This document shows positions 54,540-62,386 of a stretch of 64,000 nt of DNA, piece by piece. The stretch comes from Neobacillus niacini (GTDB taxonomy: Bacteria; Bacillota; Bacilli; Bacillales; Cytobacillaceae), in NCBI RefSeq assembly GCF_019749295.1, contig NZ_JACWFG010000011.1:1-64000 (forward strand), in the 5' to 3' direction. A program made the translations under genes and the position numbers. The notes beneath the pieces are model-generated. The model did not search any database and was not told the DNA's origin. It saw only the letters and a program-made list of their open reading frames with translations. Positions within the stretch are counted from its first letter, which is position 1. Each line of letters starts with the position of its first letter.

Positions 54540-56704
54540 AACAGTTTAATTATTTCTCCAAAGAAATAAGCATGTCACATTCGCATAATATTGAAGATAT
54601 TCTTTTGACAGTCGCTCAGCGCTATATTGGAACAAATCCTTCCAGACCCCCTGAATATCGGGTAACAAGAAAGAATGCAATTAAGAAGGATCAACATCAT
54701 CGATATTTGTTTCCTGTATTAGAGATGTACCCAGAAATTCAGCCTGGACAAAAAGTGTATGCTTGGGCGAAGCTGTGGGCAGAAGAGGATCATACCTTTC
54801 CTTTTCTTCTCACATGCTTAGGGCCTGTTCGCTTGTACCATAATGGTGTCAAAAGATTTGGGTCTACACATGAAGAGGAATCAAGCGATATTAGACTTTC
54901 ATTAGATTTAGTTAAGGGCTGGAATCATTTTGTTCTTGAAATTGAAAAAGGATTACATGGATGTGGAGCGGTTTTTGGTACAGGGAACCGTAAAAATTAC
55001 CCTTACCATTTTTTCTCCCCTTCTCTTGATCGAGATGGGGAGGAAGGTTGGATCTATACCCTGCCAATGGAGGAAACGCTGGATGTAATCCCATCCTTAT
55101 CATGCAGGGAATTCTCAACAAGCTGTAATTGGTTTCCAAAAAGAACACGATTGTCAGAAAATGATGGGCAGCTTGCAAACATTTATGGGTTGAAAAAAGG
55201 GTATTCCGCTTATGCATGGACAAAGATAGAATGTTGCTCCTTAGAACCTCTTATCCTTAAAGGGAAAACATACGGTCCCCTCAAGCTCTTCGTTAATGGT
55301 AAAAAGTTATTTCAGTATGAAGAGCAAGGTGAAATGGACATAAGTGTAACCGTACCGATCGGATTACATGATGTAGTTATCGAAAGCGAGTGTGGAAACC
55401 ATAATTGGGGTTTTACGTTAAAGCTTATCTCTGATCATGCTGAATTCCAGTTACCACATGATGTAAAAGGGACCTCAAGTCCATGGCTTTATTTAGGGCC
55501 ATTTTCAAAAGATGAAACGATAAAGATTTCTGACTATATGTCAATGGACACCGTAGCCATCAATAAAGATCGTGAAAGCTTATTTTGGTGCTCGGATAAC
55601 GGAGACAATGTGAGAGCTTTTCTTGAAAACCCGCTATTTGGTAAATGGAATTATCCTTTAGGTGTTACGCTCTATGGTTTATTGGAAGTAGCAAAAGAAT
55701 TCTCTAAGCCTGAAGTGATTGATTACGTATTAAATCATATTGAATTTGCCACATCGAGATATGAATACTCCAAATGGGATCAAAAACAATATGGTGCAGC
55801 TGGTGTAAACAATCAACTTTCTGATATTGATAGTCTTGATGATTGTGGTTCCTTTGGTGCTGTGATGCTCCTAGCAAATAAACAACGTCCTTTAAAGGGT
55901 GCCGGGAAAATCGCAGAGACAATAGCTGATTATATCATGAATCAGCAGAGCCGCTTAGAAGATGGAGCGTTATATCGTCAGATTGGTGTCTCTCGAAAGA
56001 TGGACAATACAATGTGGTGTGATGATATGTACATGAGTGTTCCGTTTTTGTTGCGGTATGCTGAACTCACTAAAGATGGCAGCTATGTAGATGAGGCAGC
56101 TAGACAGCTTTTGCTCTACAAGAACTATCTTTATATAGAAGAAAACCAACTTATGTCACATGTGTATCATGTGAAAGAAAAGAAACCTACTTTAACAACA
56201 TGGGGCCGAGGAAATGGGTGGGTATTATTTTCATTAACGGAATTATTGAAAGTACTCCCTGAACATCATGAGCATTACCAAGAAATTTTGGCATTTTATC
56301 GCCAATTTGCTGAAGGATGTTTGAAGGTTCAAGGAAGCCATGGACTTTGGCACCAAGTATTAACGGATCCTGAGTCTTATGAAGAATCCTCCTGTACGTC
56401 CATGTTTATCTATGCTTTTGCGAATGGAGTTCGGTTCGGTTGGATAGATGACAAAGAACCCTATATACAGGCTATCCTGTCAGGGTGGAAGGGGTTAACC
56501 GAAAGGACTATTGATAAACAAGGGAATGTATATGGTGTATGTCAAGGATCAAGTTATTCGTTTAGCAATTTCTATTATAAGCATGAGCTTCCATGGAAAT
56601 TGAATGATACACATGGAATCGGTATTGTTCTATTGGCAGGGACCGAAACAATGAGAATGCTTAAAAGTCAAGTAAAACTGGTTGGAAATGTAAATATAGG
56701 ATAA
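54536..56704 (+). CDS. GH105-type hydrolase with N-terminal beta domains
   Basis: A 722-residue cytoplasmic protein without a signal peptide. The C-terminal half (about 370-715) is a six-hairpin GH88/GH105 domain with NTMWCDDMYMSVPFLLRYA (probable catalytic Asp) and TTWGRGNGWVLFSL. The N-terminal half (about 40-330) looks like two beta-sandwich domains of unknown role. Such enzymes remove unsaturated uronic acids left by lyases. The TTG start overlaps the stop of the previous gene (TTGA), with GGAGG 12 bases upstream; an ATG at 54572 is an alternative. The two-part layout is longer than the usual 370-residue GH105 enzymes. Confidence 0.8.
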   Translation: MKQFNYFSKEISMSHSHNIEDILLTVAQRYIGTNPSRPPEYRVTRKNAIKKDQHHRYLFPVLEMYPEIQPGQKVYAWAKLWAEEDHTFPFLLTCLGPVRLYHNGVKRFGSTHEEESSDIRLSLDLVKGWNHFVLEIEKGLHGCGAVFGTGNRKNYPYHFFSPSLDRDGEEGWIYTLPMEETLDVIPSLSCREFSTSCNWFPKRTRLSENDGQLANIYGLKKGYSAYAWTKIECCSLEPLILKGKTYGPLKLFVNGKKLFQYEEQGEMDISVTVPIGLHDVVIESECGNHNWGFTLKLISDHAEFQLPHDVKGTSSPWLYLGPFSKDETIKISDYMSMDTVAINKDRESLFWCSDNGDNVRAFLENPLFGKWNYPLGVTLYGLLEVAKEFSKPEVIDYVLNHIEFATSRYEYSKWDQKQYGAAGVNNQLSDIDSLDDCGSFGAVMLLANKQRPLKGAGKIAETIADYIMNQQSRLEDGALYRQIGVSRKMDNTMWCDDMYMSVPFLLRYAELTKDGSYVDEAARQLLLYKNYLYIEENQLMSHVYHVKEKKPTLTTWGRGNGWVLFSLTELLKVLPEHHEHYQEILAFYRQFAEGCLKVQGSHGLWHQVLTDPESYEESSCTSMFIYAFANGVRFGWIDDKEPYIQAILSGWKGLTERTIDKQGNVYGVCQGSSYSFSNFYYKHELPWKLNDTHGIGIVLLAGTETMRMLKSQVKLVGNVNIG

Positions 56705-56733
56705 ACCTTCCCCAACTGTAAATGAATATGTAG

Positions 56734-56739
56734 TATAAT
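56734..56739 (+). promoter_or_regulatory. Candidate -10 box of the YesS-like regulator gene
   Basis: TATAAT lies 24 bases before the start codon; no good -35 is visible. It would allow transcription of the regulator apart from the importer operon. Confidence 0.4.
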
Positions 56740-56763
56740 GCCGATAAAGGAGGTTGAAACGAA

Positions 56764-59055
56764 ATGGTCCAATCTTTCCAAAAATGGCTGAAATATTCAT
56801 TTCATAAAACCGAGACAAGGCTGATTTTGTTTTTAACGATTGCTGTTTTCTTTATTATTCTTATCGTGAGCATCACATCCTATGAAACGTCCAAGTCAGT
56901 GCTGCAGGAGGAGTTAAACGAACCTCAGCAGCAAATGCTTCAGGTTAGTATTGACTTTATTGATAAACACATTAGTGAAAGCGATAACATTGCGATTGAG
57001 GTTGCATTAAACACAAATGTTTATAAGTTTTTGAAGAGCGATATACAGAATTCCTATAGTAATATTACTGAAATTTACCAGCTATTATCTACTCTTACCA
57101 ATAGTTCATCCTACATCAATAGTATTTACATCTATGATATCGAACATGGTAGTTTTGTATCGGTGCCACAAGGTTTTAGTTCCCGTAAGTCCACATTTTT
57201 CGATTCAAAATGGGTGGATGTAGCTGATGAGTTCGGTGATGAAATGATGATTGTCAAAAAGAGAACTGTTTTTGATGGTACAAAATACGATCGTTCAGGA
57301 GTAACACTTTTTAGAAAAATCATGATCCAAGGTGAGTTCAAAGGAATCGTTGCAATAAATCTTGGATACCCAGACTTGTTTGAACCGATTAATTCACCGA
57401 ATATTGAAAATTTAAGCACCGCCCGCTTTATTATTAATCAAAATAATGAACTGATTTATTCTACTTCTTCTCCATCTAGTCCTAAGCTTGATACGAAAGC
57501 GGTTGTAAGTGCCGTAGCGGAATTAAATGAAAAACATTTGGGAGATATCACCTATAAAGGCCAGCAGTTTCTCGTCAGTCATAATACTTCTTCACTAACT
57601 GGCTGGAAATATGTTTCTCTCGTTCCTCAAGATAGTTTACTAGCCAAATCAAAGAAAGTCGGTCAGGTTGTTCTTTCAGTCTCTATCATCGCTTTGTTAT
57701 TAGGCGGTGTTGCGATATTTTATATTAATTCTATTGCCTTTAGACCAATTCGGAGAATTAAAGCACTGTTTAATATAGGGCAAAGAGATATCGACTTTCA
57801 TGATTTGCTTCACCTGGAAATGCTGGCAGGAGAACTATTAAATGATCATGCTCAATTGTCAAATATGATACATAAGGTTCGAGCTGAGGCATCCGCTAAG
57901 TTTTTAAGCGATATCTATCATAAAAATATAACAAATCCGAGAGAGATTAGAGAAAAATGTCAGGGATATTTCCAAGAGTCATTTAATATACCGTTAAAGG
58001 CGGCTATCATTTCTATTGATCATTTTTATAAATGGTCCTGTCGATACCCAAACTCTGATCACTCTCTATTAAAATTTGCGTTAGTTAATATACTTACTGA
58101 AACCTTAGCATTATATTCACATAGCGAGTGCATTGATCTAGGGAAGGATAAGTTAATGATTGTTCTTCACCCGAGTTCAGATGAAAAACTGTTAGACAAC
58201 AAATTAGGGGAAGCGCTTTCTGCTGTTCAAAAATTACTAGAGTTCAGTATATCCATCGGAATCAGCAGTCAGAAATCTGATTTTGGCAGACTGTTAGAGG
58301 CTATCCATGAAGCAGAAACAGCTCTTGGGAACAGGCTGTATTCCGGATATGGAAGTTTATTGAAATTTGACGAATTTACGCAACAGGATACTCGAAAAAC
58401 ATCGATTAATGGTAAAGTTCTAAATCAATTAACAGAAGCGATTGAAACAGGAGACAGTGTACGTACAAGCTGCCTAATAAATCAGATAATAGATGAGATT
58501 AGAGAAAGTCGTTTAAAGCCGGAAAGAACACTATCCATCGTCAAGAAGATAGGTGAGCAATCTCTTCGATTTGGACAAGATGAGGATAAGGAAATAAGGA
58601 AAGGAAGAGATTTCTTTCTTCAGCTGCACACAATCCATCTTGATGATATTGCAGGATTTCTTACTGAACAAGCCAATGGGTTAATACAGGAAAATCAGGT
58701 ACTGGCAACAAGTAAAGAATATCTGTTAATTGAGAAAATGATTGAGTATATGAATGCTCATATAGATGAACCCATCGGTATAACGGAAATTGTTGATTCC
58801 ATTGGCATCAGTGTCAGCTTGGCAAGTTCTATTTTTAAGAAAGAAATGAATGAAACGATATACGGTTATTTTACCGATTTAAGAATGAAGCGTGCTGCAG
58901 AACTATTGGTGAATACAGATGAAAAAGTTTCTGATATTGCCATTAAGGTTGGATACCAGCATGAGAACAGTTTTATTCGAGCTTTTCGAAAATGCAACAA
59001 TATTACACCAGGTAAATACAGGGAGATTTTAAAAGCGAAAAAAGAAGTAATTTAA
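56764..59055 (+). CDS. Transmembrane AraC-family regulator, YesS type
   Basis: A 763-residue regulator matching B. subtilis YesS in size and layout. TM1 lies at about 18-40, an extracellular sensing domain at about 45-295, TM2 near 299-322, then a cytoplasmic linker (about 340-640). The C-terminal AraC helix-turn-helix pair (about 660-760) has PIGITEIVDSIGISVSLASSIF and VSDIAIKVGYQHENSFIRAFRK. YesS in B. subtilis activates rhamnogalacturonan genes. It is the best candidate to bind the shared element before the pectate lyase and importer genes (inference). AAAGGAGG precedes the ATG. Confidence 0.88.
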   Translation: MVQSFQKWLKYSFHKTETRLILFLTIAVFFIILIVSITSYETSKSVLQEELNEPQQQMLQVSIDFIDKHISESDNIAIEVALNTNVYKFLKSDIQNSYSNITEIYQLLSTLTNSSSYINSIYIYDIEHGSFVSVPQGFSSRKSTFFDSKWVDVADEFGDEMMIVKKRTVFDGTKYDRSGVTLFRKIMIQGEFKGIVAINLGYPDLFEPINSPNIENLSTARFIINQNNELIYSTSSPSSPKLDTKAVVSAVAELNEKHLGDITYKGQQFLVSHNTSSLTGWKYVSLVPQDSLLAKSKKVGQVVLSVSIIALLLGGVAIFYINSIAFRPIRRIKALFNIGQRDIDFHDLLHLEMLAGELLNDHAQLSNMIHKVRAEASAKFLSDIYHKNITNPREIREKCQGYFQESFNIPLKAAIISIDHFYKWSCRYPNSDHSLLKFALVNILTETLALYSHSECIDLGKDKLMIVLHPSSDEKLLDNKLGEALSAVQKLLEFSISIGISSQKSDFGRLLEAIHEAETALGNRLYSGYGSLLKFDEFTQQDTRKTSINGKVLNQLTEAIETGDSVRTSCLINQIIDEIRESRLKPERTLSIVKKIGEQSLRFGQDEDKEIRKGRDFFLQLHTIHLDDIAGFLTEQANGLIQENQVLATSKEYLLIEKMIEYMNAHIDEPIGITEIVDSIGISVSLASSIFKKEMNETIYGYFTDLRMKRAAELLVNTDEKVSDIAIKVGYQHENSFIRAFRKCNNITPGKYREILKAKKEVI

Positions 59056-59071
59056 ATGTAGGGGAGAGAGC

Positions 59072-61126
59072 ATGTTAAATAGAAAACAAATTGTTGATCG
59101 TCATCATCCGATAGTTAAGAAAATAGAGCCGTTATCACCATTATCTATAGGAAACAGAGAGTTCGGATTTAGCTGTGATTTTACCGGGTTACAGACCTTT
59201 CCAGAAGTATATGAGACCCCGCTTGGGACGCAATCAAATTGGGGATGGCATTATACGGGCGGTCATAATCTCTATACGGAAAAGGATATTGTTTTTCAAA
59301 AATATGATACGTATGGACGACAGGTTAATTATCCGATGAAAGCTGAAGGAAAGGATGAAGCTTACCACTGGTTACGTCAAAATCCTCATAGATTACAATT
59401 AGGGAGAGTATCGTTCCGTTTTTTTTCAAGAAATAATCATGTGATTCGAGCCGATGAGATTACAGACATTTATCAAAAGCTTGATCTATGGACTGGGACT
59501 GTTGAAAGTGAATTTATGGTAGACGGTGTCTCTGTCAAGGTCAGGACGGCTTGTCATTCAGATGATGATGTAGTAGCAGTTCAAGTATCATCTCCATTGC
59601 TGGAAGAGAAGCGTCTTCAAGTGTTTACACAATTTCCAGCGCCAGATATTACTCATAATAGTTGGGCAAAAGCGACACATCCAGATTGGGAAAATGATCA
59701 TAGACACCAAACAGACTATCAATCTCTTTCAGACAAAGCAGGTTTACTGACACGAAAGATGGATCAGGATCAATATTACGTAAGATGGGACTGGAGCAAT
59801 GGTTCAGTCGAACAAACAGGCGTACATGAATACACCTTAATGGGTGACGGAAGCTCCGATCATTTAGAATTTTCCGTTTCTTTTGCCCCGAATAAGCCTG
59901 CTGCTGCAAAGCCAAAAGAGGTGATTGAAGCAAGCGGTTCTTTCTGGGAAGCTTTTTGGCAGACGGGAGCAGCTCTTGATTTTTCCGAAAGTACGGACCC
60001 GCGTGCAATGGAGCTGGAGCGAAGAGTGGTTCTGTCCCAATATTTGACTGCGATTCATAGTGGTGGCACGTTGCCTCCGCAAGAAACTGGCTATATGTAT
60101 AATAGCTGGTTTGGAAAATTCCATTTGGAGATGCACTGGTGGCATGGGGCACATTTTCCGATATGGGGACGGAAGGAGTTCTTAGAAAATAGTCTTGAAT
60201 GGTATCAAACCATCTTGCCTCAGGCAAAGGAGCTAGCAGAATCACAGGGATATGATGGTGCCAGGTGGCCTAAGATGGTAGGAATTGATGGCAAGCAAAG
60301 TCCTTCTCCGGTAGCACCGGGATTAATTTGGCAGCAGCCCCACCCAATGGCATTAGCAGAAATGTGTTATCAAGTCCAGCCATCTGACGAATTTCTCAAG
60401 CGCCTTCAATCGATTGTGTTTGAGGCTGCGGACTTTATGGTATCGTATGCACATTGGGATGAGGACAAAGAAGCTTATGTTCTCGGGCCGCCACTCATAC
60501 CTGCTCAGGAATGCCACTATATTCATGAAAGCATAAACCCGCCATATGAGCTTGAATATTGGAAGCATGGATTGGAAATCGCCATTAAATGGGCAAAACG
60601 ATTACATGTACCGGAGAACCCTATGTGGTCAAAGGTAGCTGTCTCCTTGGCAAAGCCACACCATGAAGAAGGTGTTTATCTGGCACATGAGAAGTGTGTT
60701 AATACATTCACTGAGAAAAATCATGATCATCCCTCTATGCTTGGAGCCTTAGGTATATTACCCGGAACTTTAGTTGATTGGGAGATTATGAGAAATACGT
60801 TATATAAAGTTAAAGAAGTTTGGGATTGGGAATCTGCATGGGGCTGGGATTTTCCTATGTGTGCCATGACAGCTGCAAGATTGGGGGAAAGAGATCTTGC
60901 CGTAGACTTTTTATTGATGAAAGCAACGAAAAATACCTATCTAGTAAACGGCCACAATTATCAAAGACCTGGTTTGACCGCCTACTTGCCAGGTAATGGA
61001 GGGTTGTTAACCGCCGTTGCGATGATGGTTTGTGGATGGAAGGACGGCTCTGATCATCAATGTCCAGGTTTTCCGCAGGATGGCAGTTGGTCAGTGAAAT
61101 GGGAAGGATTACATCCCGTGTTGTAA
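59072..61126 (+). CDS. Six-hairpin-type glycosidase-like protein, family unclear
   Basis: A 684-residue cytoplasmic protein. The N-terminal part (about 1-290) is probably a beta-sandwich (SPLSIGNREFGFSCDFTGLQ). The C-terminal part (about 310-680) looks like an alpha/alpha barrel, with MYNSWFGKFHLEMHWWHGAH, WESAWGWDFPMCAMTAARLG and TAYLPGNGGLLTAVAMM. The shape recalls GH65/GH95-type enzymes, but I do not recognise the family with confidence and cannot name the acid residues. It follows the regulator gene after 16 bases and precedes the GH105 gene by 28 bases, so a role in pectin oligosaccharide breakdown is likely. GGGGAGAG precedes the ATG. Confidence 0.6.
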   Translation: MLNRKQIVDRHHPIVKKIEPLSPLSIGNREFGFSCDFTGLQTFPEVYETPLGTQSNWGWHYTGGHNLYTEKDIVFQKYDTYGRQVNYPMKAEGKDEAYHWLRQNPHRLQLGRVSFRFFSRNNHVIRADEITDIYQKLDLWTGTVESEFMVDGVSVKVRTACHSDDDVVAVQVSSPLLEEKRLQVFTQFPAPDITHNSWAKATHPDWENDHRHQTDYQSLSDKAGLLTRKMDQDQYYVRWDWSNGSVEQTGVHEYTLMGDGSSDHLEFSVSFAPNKPAAAKPKEVIEASGSFWEAFWQTGAALDFSESTDPRAMELERRVVLSQYLTAIHSGGTLPPQETGYMYNSWFGKFHLEMHWWHGAHFPIWGRKEFLENSLEWYQTILPQAKELAESQGYDGARWPKMVGIDGKQSPSPVAPGLIWQQPHPMALAEMCYQVQPSDEFLKRLQSIVFEAADFMVSYAHWDEDKEAYVLGPPLIPAQECHYIHESINPPYELEYWKHGLEIAIKWAKRLHVPENPMWSKVAVSLAKPHHEEGVYLAHEKCVNTFTEKNHDHPSMLGALGILPGTLVDWEIMRNTLYKVKEVWDWESAWGWDFPMCAMTAARLGERDLAVDFLLMKATKNTYLVNGHNYQRPGLTAYLPGNGGLLTAVAMMVCGWKDGSDHQCPGFPQDGSWSVKWEGLHPVL

Positions 61127-61154
61127 AGAATAGAGTAGTAGAGGAGAGTGAAGC

Positions 61155-62291
61155 ATGAATTCAAATCAATGGTCAATAAAAATTGCAGATACCATTCTAT
61201 CGAAATGTGAAAATGGATACCATCCAAAAATGGCCAATCACTGGGGATATGTAGCGGGCATGACACTAAAGGCATTTGACTGGCTCTCTGAATGGAGCGG
61301 CATTGAAAAATATCATCACGTCATGAGGAAACATATGGACCTATATATTCAAGAAAATGGAACGATTAGAGGCTATTCGATCGAGGAATATAATTTGGAT
61401 CATATTAATAAAGGAAAGAACCTATACTCACTGTGGGATCGTACGGGAGAGGAAAGGTATGAGAAAGTAATCCAACAATTAGTCACACAGCTTGAAGGGC
61501 AACCAAGAACGAGTGAAGGAGGCTTTTGGCATAAAAAAATCTATCCTTTTCAAATGTGGCTTGATGGGGTTTATATGTCATCTCCATTTTTAGCACAATA
61601 TGCAAAAACCTTTCATGCTCCGGAATGCTTTGATGAGGCAGCACGACAAATCTTGATGATTGAGTCAAAGACCCGCAATCCGCAAACAGGTCTATTACAT
61701 CATGCATGGGATGAAAGTAAGGAACAACGTTGGTGTGATAAAGAAACGGGACGATCCTTCCACATCTGGGGACGTGCTATGGGATGGTATTCGATGGCCA
61801 TTGTGGATTCACTCGAGCACTTTCCAGTCAATCATCCAAAGCGTGGACAAATCATGGGCATTTTTGAGCGAATGGCTCATGCGATCAAGAATGTCCAAGA
61901 CCAAGAGAGCGGCCTTTGGTATCAGCTAATGGATCAAAACGGTAGAAAGTCCAATTATCTAGAAGCATCTGGCTCCTGTATGCTGACATATGCATTGGCA
62001 AAGGGAATCCGACTGGGGTATTTGTCGGGTATTGATCAGGAAGTAGTTAACCGTTCGTATGAGGGTATTCATCAACACTTTGTTACTGAAGATGAAGAGG
62101 GTGTTCACCTCCATAGTATATGTAAAGGTGCTGGTCTTGGCGGGGCTAAGTATCGAGATGGCTCCTATGAATATTATATGAGTGAGCAAATCGTTAGTGA
62201 TGATCTTATGGGAGTAGCTCCATTTTTACTAGCAAGTATGGAAATGGAGAAGTTAGCTGAAATCCAAAATGTTGAATCATTGAAAGTTTAG
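61155..62291 (+). CDS. Unsaturated rhamnogalacturonyl hydrolase, GH105 (YteR/YesR type)
   Basis: A 378-residue cytoplasmic six-hairpin enzyme. D137 in MWLDGVYMSSPFLAQYA fits the catalytic Asp of YteR/YesR. RSFHIWGRAMGWYSMAIVD and YEYYMSEQIVSDDLMGVAPF are also typical. It removes the unsaturated galacturonic acid from oligosaccharides made by rhamnogalacturonan or pectin lyases. The length matches YteR (about 373). GAGGAGAG precedes the ATG. A terminator follows. Confidence 0.92.
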   Translation: MNSNQWSIKIADTILSKCENGYHPKMANHWGYVAGMTLKAFDWLSEWSGIEKYHHVMRKHMDLYIQENGTIRGYSIEEYNLDHINKGKNLYSLWDRTGEERYEKVIQQLVTQLEGQPRTSEGGFWHKKIYPFQMWLDGVYMSSPFLAQYAKTFHAPECFDEAARQILMIESKTRNPQTGLLHHAWDESKEQRWCDKETGRSFHIWGRAMGWYSMAIVDSLEHFPVNHPKRGQIMGIFERMAHAIKNVQDQESGLWYQLMDQNGRKSNYLEASGSCMLTYALAKGIRLGYLSGIDQEVVNRSYEGIHQHFVTEDEEGVHLHSICKGAGLGGAKYRDGSYEYYMSEQIVSDDLMGVAPFLLASMEMEKLAEIQNVESLKV

Positions 62292-62321
62292 AAAAAGAAC
62301 TAAAGATCAATAGAATTATCG

Positions 62322-62354
62322 AGATCACTTGTCTTTAACAAGTGATCTTTTATT
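62322..62354 (+). terminator. Terminator after the GH105 gene
   Basis: A perfect 11-bp stem AGATCACTTGT / ACAAGTGATCT with a 5-base loop followed by TTTATT. Confidence 0.85.
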
Positions 62355-62386
62355 ACAACAAAAAATAGAATGGGAGGTTATAGATC

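Noticed and set aside
59649-60245. 198-codon minus-strand open frame
   Set aside because: It is antisense to the six-hairpin-type gene, which has a strong ribosome binding site and conserved blocks.
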